Assembly: GCA_022822005.1 (NCBI GenBank)
Contig: JAJECO010000078.1
Coordinates: forward strand, 1-54,452
From: Candidatus Poribacteria bacterium
Lineage (GTDB): Bacteria > Poribacteria > WGA-4E > PCPOR2b
DNA: 54,452 nt
Direction of reading: 5' to 3'
Below the pieces are notes generated by a model, which saw only the letters and a list, made by a program, of their open reading frames with translations, was not told the origin of the DNA and searched no databases. The translations under genes were made by a program, and so were the position numbers. Of the stretch, positions 6,921-15,500 are shown piece by piece. Within the stretch, counting starts at the first letter, position 1, and each line of letters starts with the position of its first letter.

Positions 6921-9908
6921 TCAACTGTTACGAAAAGGTTTATAGCACGACTGCGACCGCTTCCCGCCGTGGATGCTTGACTCCACACACAATCGCTCAC
7001 GGAGACGATGCAAACCCGCATGAACATCCGGATGCGTTGCTTCAGATATTCCAAGCACTTCCGATAAGAGCCGCCGATCCAACTCCTGACGTACCCCATC
7101 CTCAAACATCTGATTGAACGGAAGCATCCGCTTACGCTTCATTTCTTCAAAGATGCGCTCGGCGTTTTGCAACGCGGCCTGATCCAGTTGACGCACATCC
7201 AACGTCGGCATCGAACGTAAAAGTGTCAAGCGAATTGGGCCTCGACCCTCTTGTACTCTATTACAGCACATCCAGTAGCACAATAACCCCAGTGTTGAGT
7301 TGCCCCACAAGGCAAATGCATAGTCGTACGATGGTTTCTCAAACATGACATTGGGCAGTGAACGAACACCGATAGCAGGCTTCTCTGTGAAGAGCACCGA
7401 TAATGAACTTGCGTTAAACTGTAATCCTATATTTTGGTGGATGCGGCTATTCCTACCTAATATCCGTTGAGCTTTCTCCCAAGAATTGGGGCGAATGATG
7501 CCGTGGGAATCCGGTTCAACCACCATGGCGCGTTGATTATCTGAATTGACATGCCATAGCGCCGGACACAAATCTGTATCAGAGCACCCCACTTCTATAT
7601 CAAACGCTCCTTTTGCTCCTTTAATCATTGTTTCATCAAAGCTGGTCATCGCTATATCACCAACAGAGCAGATCGGAATTTCGAGAGGGTCACGCAGGCC
7701 CGGTAACCAGACGCACCCATTTGCTAAATGGTATGCGGATTGAATCAACGTAAAATCTCTAATACGTGAGGTGCTCCATATTTCTTCTAATGCACAATTT
7801 AAGGCATACCCCACTATCTCATCTCCCACCTTGATAGGATTCCCACCGATGGGTGGGTCTTCAAGCTTTCTAACCTCTCCGAGACGCTGAATCCGCTTGG
7901 CTATTTCAACCGCCTCTAAATGGCTATTTGGTCTGTGGTGCAGACAGACAAAGGTGCCGCGACCTGTGTTTTCTGTCCTCCCTTTGAGGGCAATAACGAG
8001 ACATTCCGGCATTTTTGTGTCCGCTGAGAAAGCACAATCTTCCCTTTTGGCTTTGGCAATAGTGACAACAGCTACGTTGTGATACGTGGTAGCCCATAGG
8101 TTTCGCACTCTCTGCCAGTCCGGAGAAGTCAGTACAGTCAGGGGAAGCACGAATCCCATCGTAGGTGGATATAGGTTCCGATTTATCGGAATGCTCGGAA
8201 CGGCAGAGGTATCTCTACTATTGTTTTTTAGCATTCGATCTGCAAGGTCAACGAAGTAGGAGCCGAGGCCAGCTTTACCATTTGCGATAGACGTTTCTAT
8301 GTTTCGGAGTGATGCTTTCATCGCCTCGCGAACATCTTCAGCCCTATCTCCAAACACAGTTTTTGGCACATCAGGATTATTAGAACTACTGTCTGCTCCC
8401 ACCCGTGTAAAGGGTGGATTGTCAACGATGATATCAAATTCGCCATGCCGAAATTCCGATTCCTGGGTGTCATCGGGATTCAAAGCAACTTGGTGGTCAT
8501 CACCTTGAACCCTCTCGGTGTTTATCAACCCCAATGGCAACGTTGCCTCCGGATTCTCCAGTAAATCCAAAGCCCCTATTGCGTATTTGCCATCCTGCCG
8601 TTGTGTGCCGTATGCCATCGTGTGAATACGGGTTTTTCCAATTTTGACATCGGGATAGGTACTCGCAATAATTGAAGCGGTGAGGTGGCTGGCATTGGGC
8701 ATAATGTCAGCCCCAACGAGGTTATTTTCTACCATTTGCCGGTGAATGTTTTTCCCACTCCCACCCGCTTGTTCATGCAGTGCCACTATCTGCTGGTAAA
8801 GTCCGTTTAACAATGCGCCGGTGCCACAGGCAAAATCGGCAACCTTTGGAAAGGTAGATAGTCCCTCCCCCAAGGCAGGCTGCCTGTCGGGTAAAACAAG
8901 GGCAGAGAGTAGCGCAACGGATTCGGGGCGTGTATAATTTGCCTTGATGAGCCTCCGGTCAACAATCAACCGTTGGAAGACGATGCCCGCTAACTCGTGG
9001 ACCTGTGCGAGTCCTTGTACAATCAGTCTCTGGGCGGTGTTACGCAGGGTCCACAATACTTGCCCGACCAACCTATCATCTGTCGCCAGTACCTCTTTCG
9101 TCAGGCGATAAGCAACATCAAAAATCGGGCGATAGTTGACCTGTCGAATGACATCCCACGCGTTCAAAACTTCATTGATGTTAAGCTGTTCGCCCACCGT
9201 TTGAAGTTGACCGAGGGATGGCACTGTGTCCATTTCCGGGGTTCCAGCAAGGGCACTTTGAAAAACAAAGGCGTTTGTGATAATCAACATCGCCATCCGA
9301 TAGGTCTGGTCACCCGCTTCCTGATAGAGGATTTTCTCAATAGTTTCTTTGATGTGGGGGCGTGTTTCTATAGCAGCAGCGAGGCGGGTTGCAGCTTCAT
9401 TCACACCGTGCTCTAAATCTTCGGCGGCTCGGGCAACCTTAGAAATGGGGATGGCACCGATTCGGAGGGCAGTGGCAACATCGCTAATATTGCCAACAAT
9501 CCAACCGCTATTGGGAAAACGATGGGGCTCGTCAATAGAGTGGAGATCATCAATACTGAATAGGGCGTAATGGAGGTCATCGGCACGTCGGAGTGCGTCA
9601 GTGATTTCAGCACTACTGAATTGTCGGAACCGATAGGGCACCCGTAACGCCATAGCGGTTTTAACCGTCTCAAACGATGCCAAGCATTTTCCGAGCCTCT
9701 GTTTCGCTTGTTCTTCACCATCCAAGTTTGGTGAATTACGATGGTCTACCTTTACTTCTATGACCACCGGCTCTTTGCCGGTTTCTGTTACAGTCATATC
9801 GGGTTGACCTTCACGTAGCAGTGTTTCTTGAGGTTCGATGTTCCAAGCGTTTCCACGCTCTCGTAATATATCCGCTATATAGACCGTGATTGTGTCCTCA
9901 TTCCGCAT
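6921..9908 (-). CDS. Single-chain restriction-modification-like N6-adenine methyltransferase
   Basis: A protein of about 995 residues that appears to combine a nuclease and a DNA methyltransferase. Near the N-terminus, P36-D37 and E51-V-K53 form a PD-(D/E)xK endonuclease signature. A helical region follows, then methyltransferase motif I (DFACGTGALL, about 358-367), a second SAM-pocket segment (GADIMPNASH, about 399) and the adenine-methylase motif NPPF (497-500). The remainder is probably the target-recognition region. This order resembles type IIG/IIL enzymes, where one chain cuts and methylates; a type I-like methylase with an accessory nuclease is the alternative. ATG 9908 is preferred over an in-frame TTG at 9941. 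No separate specificity or helicase gene is adjacent. Confidence 0.82.
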   Translation of the reverse strand: MRNEDTITVYIADILRERGNAWNIEPQETLLREGQPDMTVTETGKEPVVIEVKVDHRNSPNLDGEEQAKQRLGKCLASFETVKTAMALRVPYRFRQFSSAEITDALRRADDLHYALFSIDDLHSIDEPHRFPNSGWIVGNISDVATALRIGAIPISKVARAAEDLEHGVNEAATRLAAAIETRPHIKETIEKILYQEAGDQTYRMAMLIITNAFVFQSALAGTPEMDTVPSLGQLQTVGEQLNINEVLNAWDVIRQVNYRPIFDVAYRLTKEVLATDDRLVGQVLWTLRNTAQRLIVQGLAQVHELAGIVFQRLIVDRRLIKANYTRPESVALLSALVLPDRQPALGEGLSTFPKVADFACGTGALLNGLYQQIVALHEQAGGSGKNIHRQMVENNLVGADIMPNASHLTASIIASTYPDVKIGKTRIHTMAYGTQRQDGKYAIGALDLLENPEATLPLGLINTERVQGDDHQVALNPDDTQESEFRHGEFDIIVDNPPFTRVGADSSSNNPDVPKTVFGDRAEDVREAMKASLRNIETSIANGKAGLGSYFVDLADRMLKNNSRDTSAVPSIPINRNLYPPTMGFVLPLTVLTSPDWQRVRNLWATTYHNVAVVTIAKAKREDCAFSADTKMPECLVIALKGRTENTGRGTFVCLHHRPNSHLEAVEIAKRIQRLGEVRKLEDPPIGGNPIKVGDEIVGYALNCALEEIWSTSRIRDFTLIQSAYHLANGCVWLPGLRDPLEIPICSVGDIAMTSFDETMIKGAKGAFDIEVGCSDTDLCPALWHVNSDNQRAMVVEPDSHGIIRPNSWEKAQRILGRNSRIHQNIGLQFNASSLSVLFTEKPAIGVRSLPNVMFEKPSYDYAFALWGNSTLGLLCYWMCCNRVQEGRGPIRLTLLRSMPTLDVRQLDQAALQNAERIFEEMKRKRMLPFNQMFEDGVRQELDRRLLSEVLGISEATHPDVHAGLHRLRERLCVESSIHGGKRSQSCYKPFRNS

Positions 9909-10025
9909 TTGTATCTCTGTCTTTCTTCCCAGACGGCACAAATGTACAAACTATGGTGATTGCGCTTCTGGTTGCTTGACTGCCGGAGTCTTACTTGAAC
10001 TTCAGTGGTTTATGTCAGCCGTGGG

Positions 10026-10252
10026 TAGGACTTACGCAGTTGAACGTTCAACGTCTTGTAGTTCGGCGATTTATCCTCAATAGACGTGGGAGGGGCATCC
10101 CTGCCCCGATACACTCCATTCATTGTGCCACTACAATAAGGCCTTAGGTTTGTAGTAGGTAGCTTTGAATCCCGATCCTATCGGGGGTGATTTATCGCCC
10201 GTCTGGACGCGCAATGAATTGCGCTACTACAAGCCGAAGTGCGTAACTCCTA
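10026..10252. mobile_element. Family A miniature inverted-repeat element, copy 1
   Basis: About 227 bp bounded by TAGGACTTACGCA (10026-10038) and TGCGTAACTCCTA (10240-10252), a 13-bp terminal inverted repeat with one mismatch. The left 55 bp closely matches the copy at 15247. The interior holds short palindromes such as GCGCAATGAATTGCGC. No transposase is encoded. The right end runs into the DUF433 gene. Confidence 0.75.
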
Positions 10253-10460
10253 TCTGATAATGATTTGCCATTAATTTAGCAGCAAATTGGATACAGGCAT
10301 ACATGTCCTCTCTCTTGAGAGTGGGATACGCTTCAAGGACCTCGTCTATGGAATCGCCTGCACCCAATAACTCCATGATGGTTTGAACGGGAATGCGAGT
10401 TCCAGCAATCACGGGTCGTCCATTACAAATGTCAGGATGAACATCTATTCGGTCTGCCAC
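10227..10460 (-). CDS. DUF433 antitoxin-like protein, 3' end replaced by mobile repeat
   Basis: A 77-residue DUF433 protein with the diagnostic GRPVIAGTRIPVQTIMELLGAG and DEVLEAYPTLKREDM helices. DUF433 proteins commonly act as antitoxins paired with a downstream DUF5615 PIN-like toxin. The GTG start at 10460 follows AAGGAG. The last eight codons (IGVTHFGL) and the stop are the inverted terminal repeat of the family A element, so the native C-terminus was replaced. No toxin gene follows. It may persist as an orphan antitoxin or regulator. Confidence 0.8.
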   Translation of the reverse strand: MADRIDVHPDICNGRPVIAGTRIPVQTIMELLGAGDSIDEVLEAYPTLKREDMYACIQFAAKLMANHYQIGVTHFGL

Positions 10461-10633
10461 AATAATTCTCCTTGATAAGTTGCGTTGACAACCCTCATTT
10501 CACCCCAGAGGGCTGGATGAATTTTTGGCATTCTGAACCAGTGAGTTTCGATGGGTTCATTATATCAGACAGTAGGGAGAAAATGCATGAGATTGTTCGT
10601 GAAGGTGAAATTTAAAAGGTAGGGACGGTATAC

Positions 10634-13303
10634 TTACTGGCTAAACTGCTGGGTGATGAACACCAAATCCAAGATGTTGACAACACCATCGCCATTGGGA
10701 TCTGGGGTGGATTTACCGAGACCGTTGGTAACTTGAATTAAATCCAAGACATCTACTCTTCCATCGTCGTTGACATCGGCAAAGCTTCGGGTCGTGAGAT
10801 AGATTTCACCGTCGAGGTCGGGAAGAATGTGGGTTTGGGACGCGGCGTTGTTTCCCCTATCCGAAACGGGGGTAGCAGATGCAGGCAGCGTGATTGTTTG
10901 GGGTGCCCCACTCCGGTTATAGACCGCCCAACCGTTGGTGAATTCACGGATAAATAAGCCTTCGATGTTCTGATACTGTCGGGCTTTGGGACCGATAGGT
11001 TTTCCCAAATTGGCGTCCCAGAAATCATACCAGTAGTGGTCATGATGATGGTTATGCACTCTGCCCCGGTTATGGATCTCTTGATGTGTCGGTTCAAACA
11101 TGCTCCAGTCGTGCTGATGATCTGGCGATCGGATACCTGTTATGTAAAGCACATAGCCATCGGAATGCGTGAGTCCCATCGTGGTGAATACACGCATCCA
11201 GCGGAGGTTCGTTGGACTATCGGGGGCTTCGCTTTCAACTCCCCAGCCTTCCAAATCGTTTATCCGCGGTTCCCTTAGATTTTCTTCTGCCCAGAGCAGG
11301 GTGCTTTCAATCTCAATAAGACCGCTGTGTGTGTAACCCCTATCATGATCCCGAAGCGTCTCCATAAAGAGACCGTTAATGTAGGAGCCAGCACGGAGAG
11401 GTTTGCTACGGTTCGGATTTACTATTATCAAGAAATCTTCGCCCGCCTCTGCACGGATGCGCTGTATAATATTATCTCTTGCCCTTTGCTCCATTTCAAA
11501 ACCTCGGTATCCCTCAGACCAACCGACGTTGCTATCTGCTAGTACGGCGTGGTTTTCTTTCCACCAATCCAAAAAAATACCATCATATAGCCCACATTTT
11601 GCCACAGCGATAGCTTGCTGGACAATTATATTTTGCATGTCCGGATGTGTAAAATCCACAAGGAACGCAGAATAATCACTTGCTGCCGAAACTCGATTGC
11701 CACCCGCGTCTCTTACCCAATAAGGCCAATCCTCATGATATAAAGCAGTAACAAAGGCATCCCTCATACGAATTTCAAAAAGAAAAAGCATATTAGAATT
11801 TCGGTCAAGTAATATGTCACGTTCCTGAAGTGCGCTATTAACGTTACCTACCAATTGAATTCCTTGGTCTGTCTCTTGCCAATGTAATCCAAATGAAGGG
11901 CTCCAAAATAAATCATGATGTGCAACTCGATCTTCGGGCGATAACGTGGGACGGTTTAAGATGCTATGCCACGCTTTGAAGACAGAAGGAAAGCTTCGAT
12001 TTTGAATCCGTTCCCGAATTGGGAGTCGTGGTAATTCACAAATTTCGTCGTATGTAAAATGAGTTAATGACAAACCATCAAGCAAGCCAAGATTCTTAAC
12101 AAAGTTACCCTCAATATGTAGTTCTTGCAACATGGTTAACGCTGTAAGCGGACTGACATCGACAATCCGATTCGCATTCAACCTCAAGTGTCTCAGCGCC
12201 TTAAGATTGGCAAGCGGACTGACATCGACAATCTCATTCCAGCCGACATTTAACCGTGTCAGCACCGTCAAACCCGCAAGCGGTACAATATCTGAAACCT
12301 GATTGGCAGCCAGATCTAGATAACGCAGCTTCACCAGCTCCCTCAGTGGCGTCAAATCCGAGATACGGTTCCCCCAAACAGACAGATGCACCAGATTGAC
12401 TGCATACTCCAATCCATCGAGCCGTTCAATCCTGCGGCGGCTGGCGGAGAGCCCCGTAAGCCGTGACATATCCTGCCGGGTGACGGGGTCGTTCTTGGGT
12501 AGTTGGAGTTCCTCCCCGATGGCTTCCCTCAGGTTCGGATCGGAGATTTCCACCTCTACAGACATAAGCTCCTGTGACATGTGAAGATCGATATCTATGT
12601 TCTCAATGTTGGACTCAAGGAGTGGACTAAAGTCTCTGATTGGATTGCCAACAAGTTTCAAATCCATCAGATTTTCTAAGTTTGCTAGCGGACTCACATT
12701 TACAATGCGGTTGTGAGATAACGCCAATTCCGTCAACTGCGTTAATCTTGCCAGCGGTGTAATGTCTGAAATCTGATTGCTTTGCAACCACAAATCAGTA
12801 AGTTGTGTGAGTTTTATCAGTGAAGCGATATCCACAATCTGATTATAATGAAGGCGTAGCGACTCCAACTGCGTCAAGTTAGCAAGTGGAGTAATGTCCG
12901 AAATCTGACATCCCCCCAAGTCAAGATTTCTTAATTGGATAAGGTTTGCTGTCGGCAAGAGATCGGAGATTGGATTACTCCAAAGATATAGCGTTTCTAA
13001 ATTGAGGAGTTCAGCAAGGGGGCTAAGGTCTTGAATTTCATTCCCATGGAGCGCTAGCCATGTCAAATTGGTAGCATGTTCCAATCCAGCTAAGTCTTTT
13101 ATTTGGTTCTCACCAGCCCCCAACCTTGTTAATCGCAGCATCTCCTGTTGGGTGAGGGAGATTTCATCAGGAAGATTGAGTTCTTCTCGGATGGCACTCT
13201 CAAGATTTGAGTCGGGGATGTCTATCACTTGGGCAGAAACAGTGCTGCACCAATAAGCAAATATAATAAAACCGCACACACAGCAACGCACTAAGGTCAT
13301 CAT
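10634..13303 (-). CDS. Secreted LRR - glycosidase-like - dockerin protein
   Basis: An 889-residue exported protein. A signal peptide (1-25, ending VSAQ) is followed by two internalin-type LRR blocks (about 26-240 and 251-440), each opened by a cap of the form DIPDSNLESAIREEL. A TIM-barrel glycosidase-like region spans about 455-780 (DGIFLDWWKENHA, NRSKPLRAGSYINGLFMET), resembling hypothetical glycosyl hydrolase families. The C-terminus (about 838-889) carries two dockerin-type calcium loops (DVNDDGRVDVLDL and DPNGDGVVNILDL). Binding, cleavage and docking modules in one chain suggest extracellular polysaccharide or glycoprotein processing. It follows the MEMO gene by 12 bp. No cohesin partner is seen here. 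Confidence 0.85.
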   Translation of the reverse strand: MMTLVRCCVCGFIIFAYWCSTVSAQVIDIPDSNLESAIREELNLPDEISLTQQEMLRLTRLGAGENQIKDLAGLEHATNLTWLALHGNEIQDLSPLAELLNLETLYLWSNPISDLLPTANLIQLRNLDLGGCQISDITPLANLTQLESLRLHYNQIVDIASLIKLTQLTDLWLQSNQISDITPLARLTQLTELALSHNRIVNVSPLANLENLMDLKLVGNPIRDFSPLLESNIENIDIDLHMSQELMSVEVEISDPNLREAIGEELQLPKNDPVTRQDMSRLTGLSASRRRIERLDGLEYAVNLVHLSVWGNRISDLTPLRELVKLRYLDLAANQVSDIVPLAGLTVLTRLNVGWNEIVDVSPLANLKALRHLRLNANRIVDVSPLTALTMLQELHIEGNFVKNLGLLDGLSLTHFTYDEICELPRLPIRERIQNRSFPSVFKAWHSILNRPTLSPEDRVAHHDLFWSPSFGLHWQETDQGIQLVGNVNSALQERDILLDRNSNMLFLFEIRMRDAFVTALYHEDWPYWVRDAGGNRVSAASDYSAFLVDFTHPDMQNIIVQQAIAVAKCGLYDGIFLDWWKENHAVLADSNVGWSEGYRGFEMEQRARDNIIQRIRAEAGEDFLIIVNPNRSKPLRAGSYINGLFMETLRDHDRGYTHSGLIEIESTLLWAEENLREPRINDLEGWGVESEAPDSPTNLRWMRVFTTMGLTHSDGYVLYITGIRSPDHQHDWSMFEPTHQEIHNRGRVHNHHHDHYWYDFWDANLGKPIGPKARQYQNIEGLFIREFTNGWAVYNRSGAPQTITLPASATPVSDRGNNAASQTHILPDLDGEIYLTTRSFADVNDDGRVDVLDLIQVTNGLGKSTPDPNGDGVVNILDLVFITQQFSQ

Positions 13304-13315
13304 TTATTCTCCAAT

Positions 13316-14200
13316 TTAGCGATAAATCCCCGCCGCCATATATCCAACCACCTGATCCCGCGCCCCGATGGGGACATCGCCAGAGTTCGCCGCTTTCAGG
13401 GTCTCAATCCGGTTCCCGCCCAACGCTTTTGCTACTCGCATCGTGGTATAGATCGCGCCGGTGCTGCACATCATGCAGTGAAAATTGTGGGTAGGGTGGC
13501 GCTGCATGTATTCGTCCATCTGCTCGCGCAGGTAATCGGGATCAAAGTGGTTTATGGCTTCAATGACGACTCGGTCGGATCTTCGCGCTGCTTCGTAGGT
13601 GGGATAGTGGCAGAGATCGGTGCTCCCGATCAGCAGGCAGGATCGGTCAGCCATCACTTCTGCAATCGCTTGACTTAAGGAAATGACATTTTCTGGGGAG
13701 TCATCCTGCAACAAGATGGGAACGATCCGGAAATCGGAGAGGAGGTGCTGTAGAAAGGGGAGCTGCACTTCGAGGCTATGTTCGTCTGCATGAGCGGGTG
13801 GCAAGTCAAGGATGTCGCTGTTCAGGCGCATCATCTCAGCTGCGAGGTCTTCATCAATTGGGATATCGCCAAGCGGTGTGCGGAACACGCCACGCGCATA
13901 AATCGCTGCGGTGCCGATTGGGTAGCGATGGCTCAACCCGAGAAGTACTACCGTATCGAAGGAGTGCCCCACCAACTGTTTGTAGGCGTATCCCGCGACA
14001 TGACCAGAGTAGACGTAGCCGGCATGTGGCGCGATGAGGCCAACGAGTTCGCCATCGGTTTCTGTCAACTCCGCATCATCGATGAATTTCCCCACCTGTG
14101 CGGATAGGATTTGCGGCGAATCTGGGTAGAAAGTACCAGCGACAGCAGGGGAGCGAACGGTATCAGTTTGCGTAGTCTTCCTTTTCCAACTGATACCCAT
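13316..14200 (-). CDS. MEMO1 family protein (AmmeMemoRadiSam protein B-like)
   Basis: A 294-residue MEMO-family protein. Characteristic segments are VRSPAVAGTFYP, GLIAPHAGYVYSG, DEHSLEVQLPF, IGSTDLCHYP and GDVPIGARDQVVGYMA. MEMO proteins share the fold of class III nonhaem iron dioxygenases and carry conserved metal-binding histidines. In bacteria they occur with AMMECR1 and radical-SAM partners, neither of which is present here. The gene lies between the DUF1844 gene (13 bp upstream) and the LRR exoprotein gene (12 bp downstream), so the three probably form one transcript. The biochemical function of the bacterial family is not established. Confidence 0.9.
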   Translation of the reverse strand: MGISWKRKTTQTDTVRSPAVAGTFYPDSPQILSAQVGKFIDDAELTETDGELVGLIAPHAGYVYSGHVAGYAYKQLVGHSFDTVVLLGLSHRYPIGTAAIYARGVFRTPLGDIPIDEDLAAEMMRLNSDILDLPPAHADEHSLEVQLPFLQHLLSDFRIVPILLQDDSPENVISLSQAIAEVMADRSCLLIGSTDLCHYPTYEAARRSDRVVIEAINHFDPDYLREQMDEYMQRHPTHNFHCMMCSTGAIYTTMRVAKALGGNRIETLKAANSGDVPIGARDQVVGYMAAGIYR

Positions 14201-14213
14201 CCGTTTTCTCCTG

Positions 14214-14606
14214 CTATTCAGTTTCTGGCTCTGTTTCTTCTGATGACCCTTCGGTTGAAGATTCGGAGGTTTCCGGTTGCGAAGGAGGTGGAGGATTATT
14301 CGCTAACCGTATATAGGTCATCCGGAGGTTATGGAGGGTATTATCCAGCAGATTGCTTTCGGGTGCTGTTAAGTTGCCCCTTGTTTTCTCTTTGAGGAGC
14401 TCGATTGTGTCGATTGTCCGCTTCGCCATTTCGAGATCTACCAGGACCTCTTTTGTCTCCGGATTTTGATACCCGCCGAGGTAAGTAACCGCGGTCATCC
14501 CAAGCTCTGCAACAAAGGCGGAAAAATCAATAGGCGGCAGTTTAGGTCGGTCCTGTCCGGTGGATTGGGAGGTATCTGAAGTTGATTCGCTTGAGGTCTC
14601 TGCCAT
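14214..14606 (-). CDS. DUF1844 domain protein
   Basis: A 130-residue protein with a central DUF1844 domain (about 30-105: DFSAFVAELGMTAVTYLGG, then ETIELLKEKTRGNL-type helices). Both ends are low-complexity and acidic (Ser/Thr-rich N-terminus, Glu/Pro-rich C-terminus), suggesting disorder. No signal or membrane segment is seen. The function of the family is unknown. It heads a minus-strand group with the MEMO and LRR genes; a family C repeat lies directly upstream. Confidence 0.85.
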   Translation of the reverse strand: MAETSSESTSDTSQSTGQDRPKLPPIDFSAFVAELGMTAVTYLGGYQNPETKEVLVDLEMAKRTIDTIELLKEKTRGNLTAPESNLLDNTLHNLRMTYIRLANNPPPPSQPETSESSTEGSSEETEPETE

Positions 14607-14640
14607 CTGTGCACCTCTTCATCACTACCCTATTACGATT

Positions 14641-14815
14641 CAAGTCGCTACTGACGGGAAACATTGCAAACCGGGAGTACAGGGACTAAATTGAGTTAAT
14701 TTCGCTCGCAGTGGATTGACAAATCCACTGCATATCTGCGAGTATGGCTTGGATATGTCTATCCAAGTCTCGGACTCTCGGAACGGAGCCGAGCAGGTTT
14801 GATAATAGCAGGTTG
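14641..14815. repeat. Family C inverted-repeat element, copy 1
   Basis: About 175 bp from AAGTCGCTA to TAGCAGGTT. It contains two strong hairpins shared with the copies at 31413 and 42900: GCAGTGGATT/AATCCACTGC and GGCTTGGATA/TATCCAAG. Confidence 0.7.
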
Positions 14816-14837
14816 GATTAGTGATAGTAAATATTGC

Positions 14838-15206
14838 TTATTCGTCGAAGATAATGATTTGTGCGGGCAATGATCCAGCTTGATTGTTGTGCTCTGGATT
14901 CTCGTTCATCGCGAGAAAAATTACGCCTTCAGCCGGTGCGGCATTGTCGTATCGCGAACCGACAGCGAACATCATGTCGCCGATCTTTGCGATGAGCGCG
15001 CCGACGTTAGCGCCGGGCATCAGGAATCCTTCTTCAGCGGGTAGATTGGGGATGCCGTCAGCACCACACCAGCAGATGCGATTCTGCGTGTCTGGAGACC
15101 ATGCACCCTGTGCATCAATGACCAGGCGCTGTCCTTTTTTAACGCTAACATATGTCTCTTGCCAGACCGGGCTCGGTCGGGCAGTATGGATAAGGGTTAA
15201 TGCCAT
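14838..15206 (-). CDS. PA-IL/LecA-like carbohydrate-binding protein
   Basis: A 122-residue protein matching the length and beta-sandwich pattern of the Pseudomonas LecA (PA-IL) galactose lectin: VKKGQRLVIDAQGAWSP near the start, GALIAKIGD in the middle and FLAMNENPEHNNQAGS near the end. In LecA the last region supplies calcium and sugar ligands; here several Asn/Asp/Glu residues are kept but not the exact pattern, so sugar specificity is uncertain. There is no signal peptide. It stands alone between a family C and a family A repeat. Confidence 0.75.
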   Translation of the reverse strand: MALTLIHTARPSPVWQETYVSVKKGQRLVIDAQGAWSPDTQNRICWCGADGIPNLPAEEGFLMPGANVGALIAKIGDMMFAVGSRYDNAAPAEGVIFLAMNENPEHNNQAGSLPAQIIIFDE

Positions 15207-15246
15207 AAAAAATCCTTTCTTTCAATTGATTCAGCTTCAGGAAGAA

Positions 15247-15428
15247 TAGGACTTACGCAGTTGAACGTTCAAAACCTTGTAGTTCGGCGATTTATCGCCG
15301 CTAGACACCCTTTTCAACCGTGGTCTCGGAACGGACGCCCGATGAATCGGGCAACTACAATAGACACACCATCAAAAAGTTCGCAGGGAACAATGATCGT
15401 TGTTCCCTACTGAAGTGCGTAAGTCCTA
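15247..15428. mobile_element. Family A miniature inverted-repeat element, copy 2
   Basis: A 182-bp element with perfect 13-bp terminal inverted repeats, TAGGACTTACGCA (15247-15259) and TGCGTAAGTCCTA (15416-15428). The outermost TA on both sides fits a TA target duplication of the IS630/Tc1 kind, which is an inference. The interior carries palindromes CGGCGATTTATCGCCG (15285-15300) and GCCCGATGAATCGGGC. No coding capacity. Confidence 0.8.
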
Positions 15429-15500
15429 CAGAAAATATAAATGAGCGAGAAAGCCAGCCGATGTCCTGACTTCATCGCTCATGTGCGCTCTCGGTTACTA

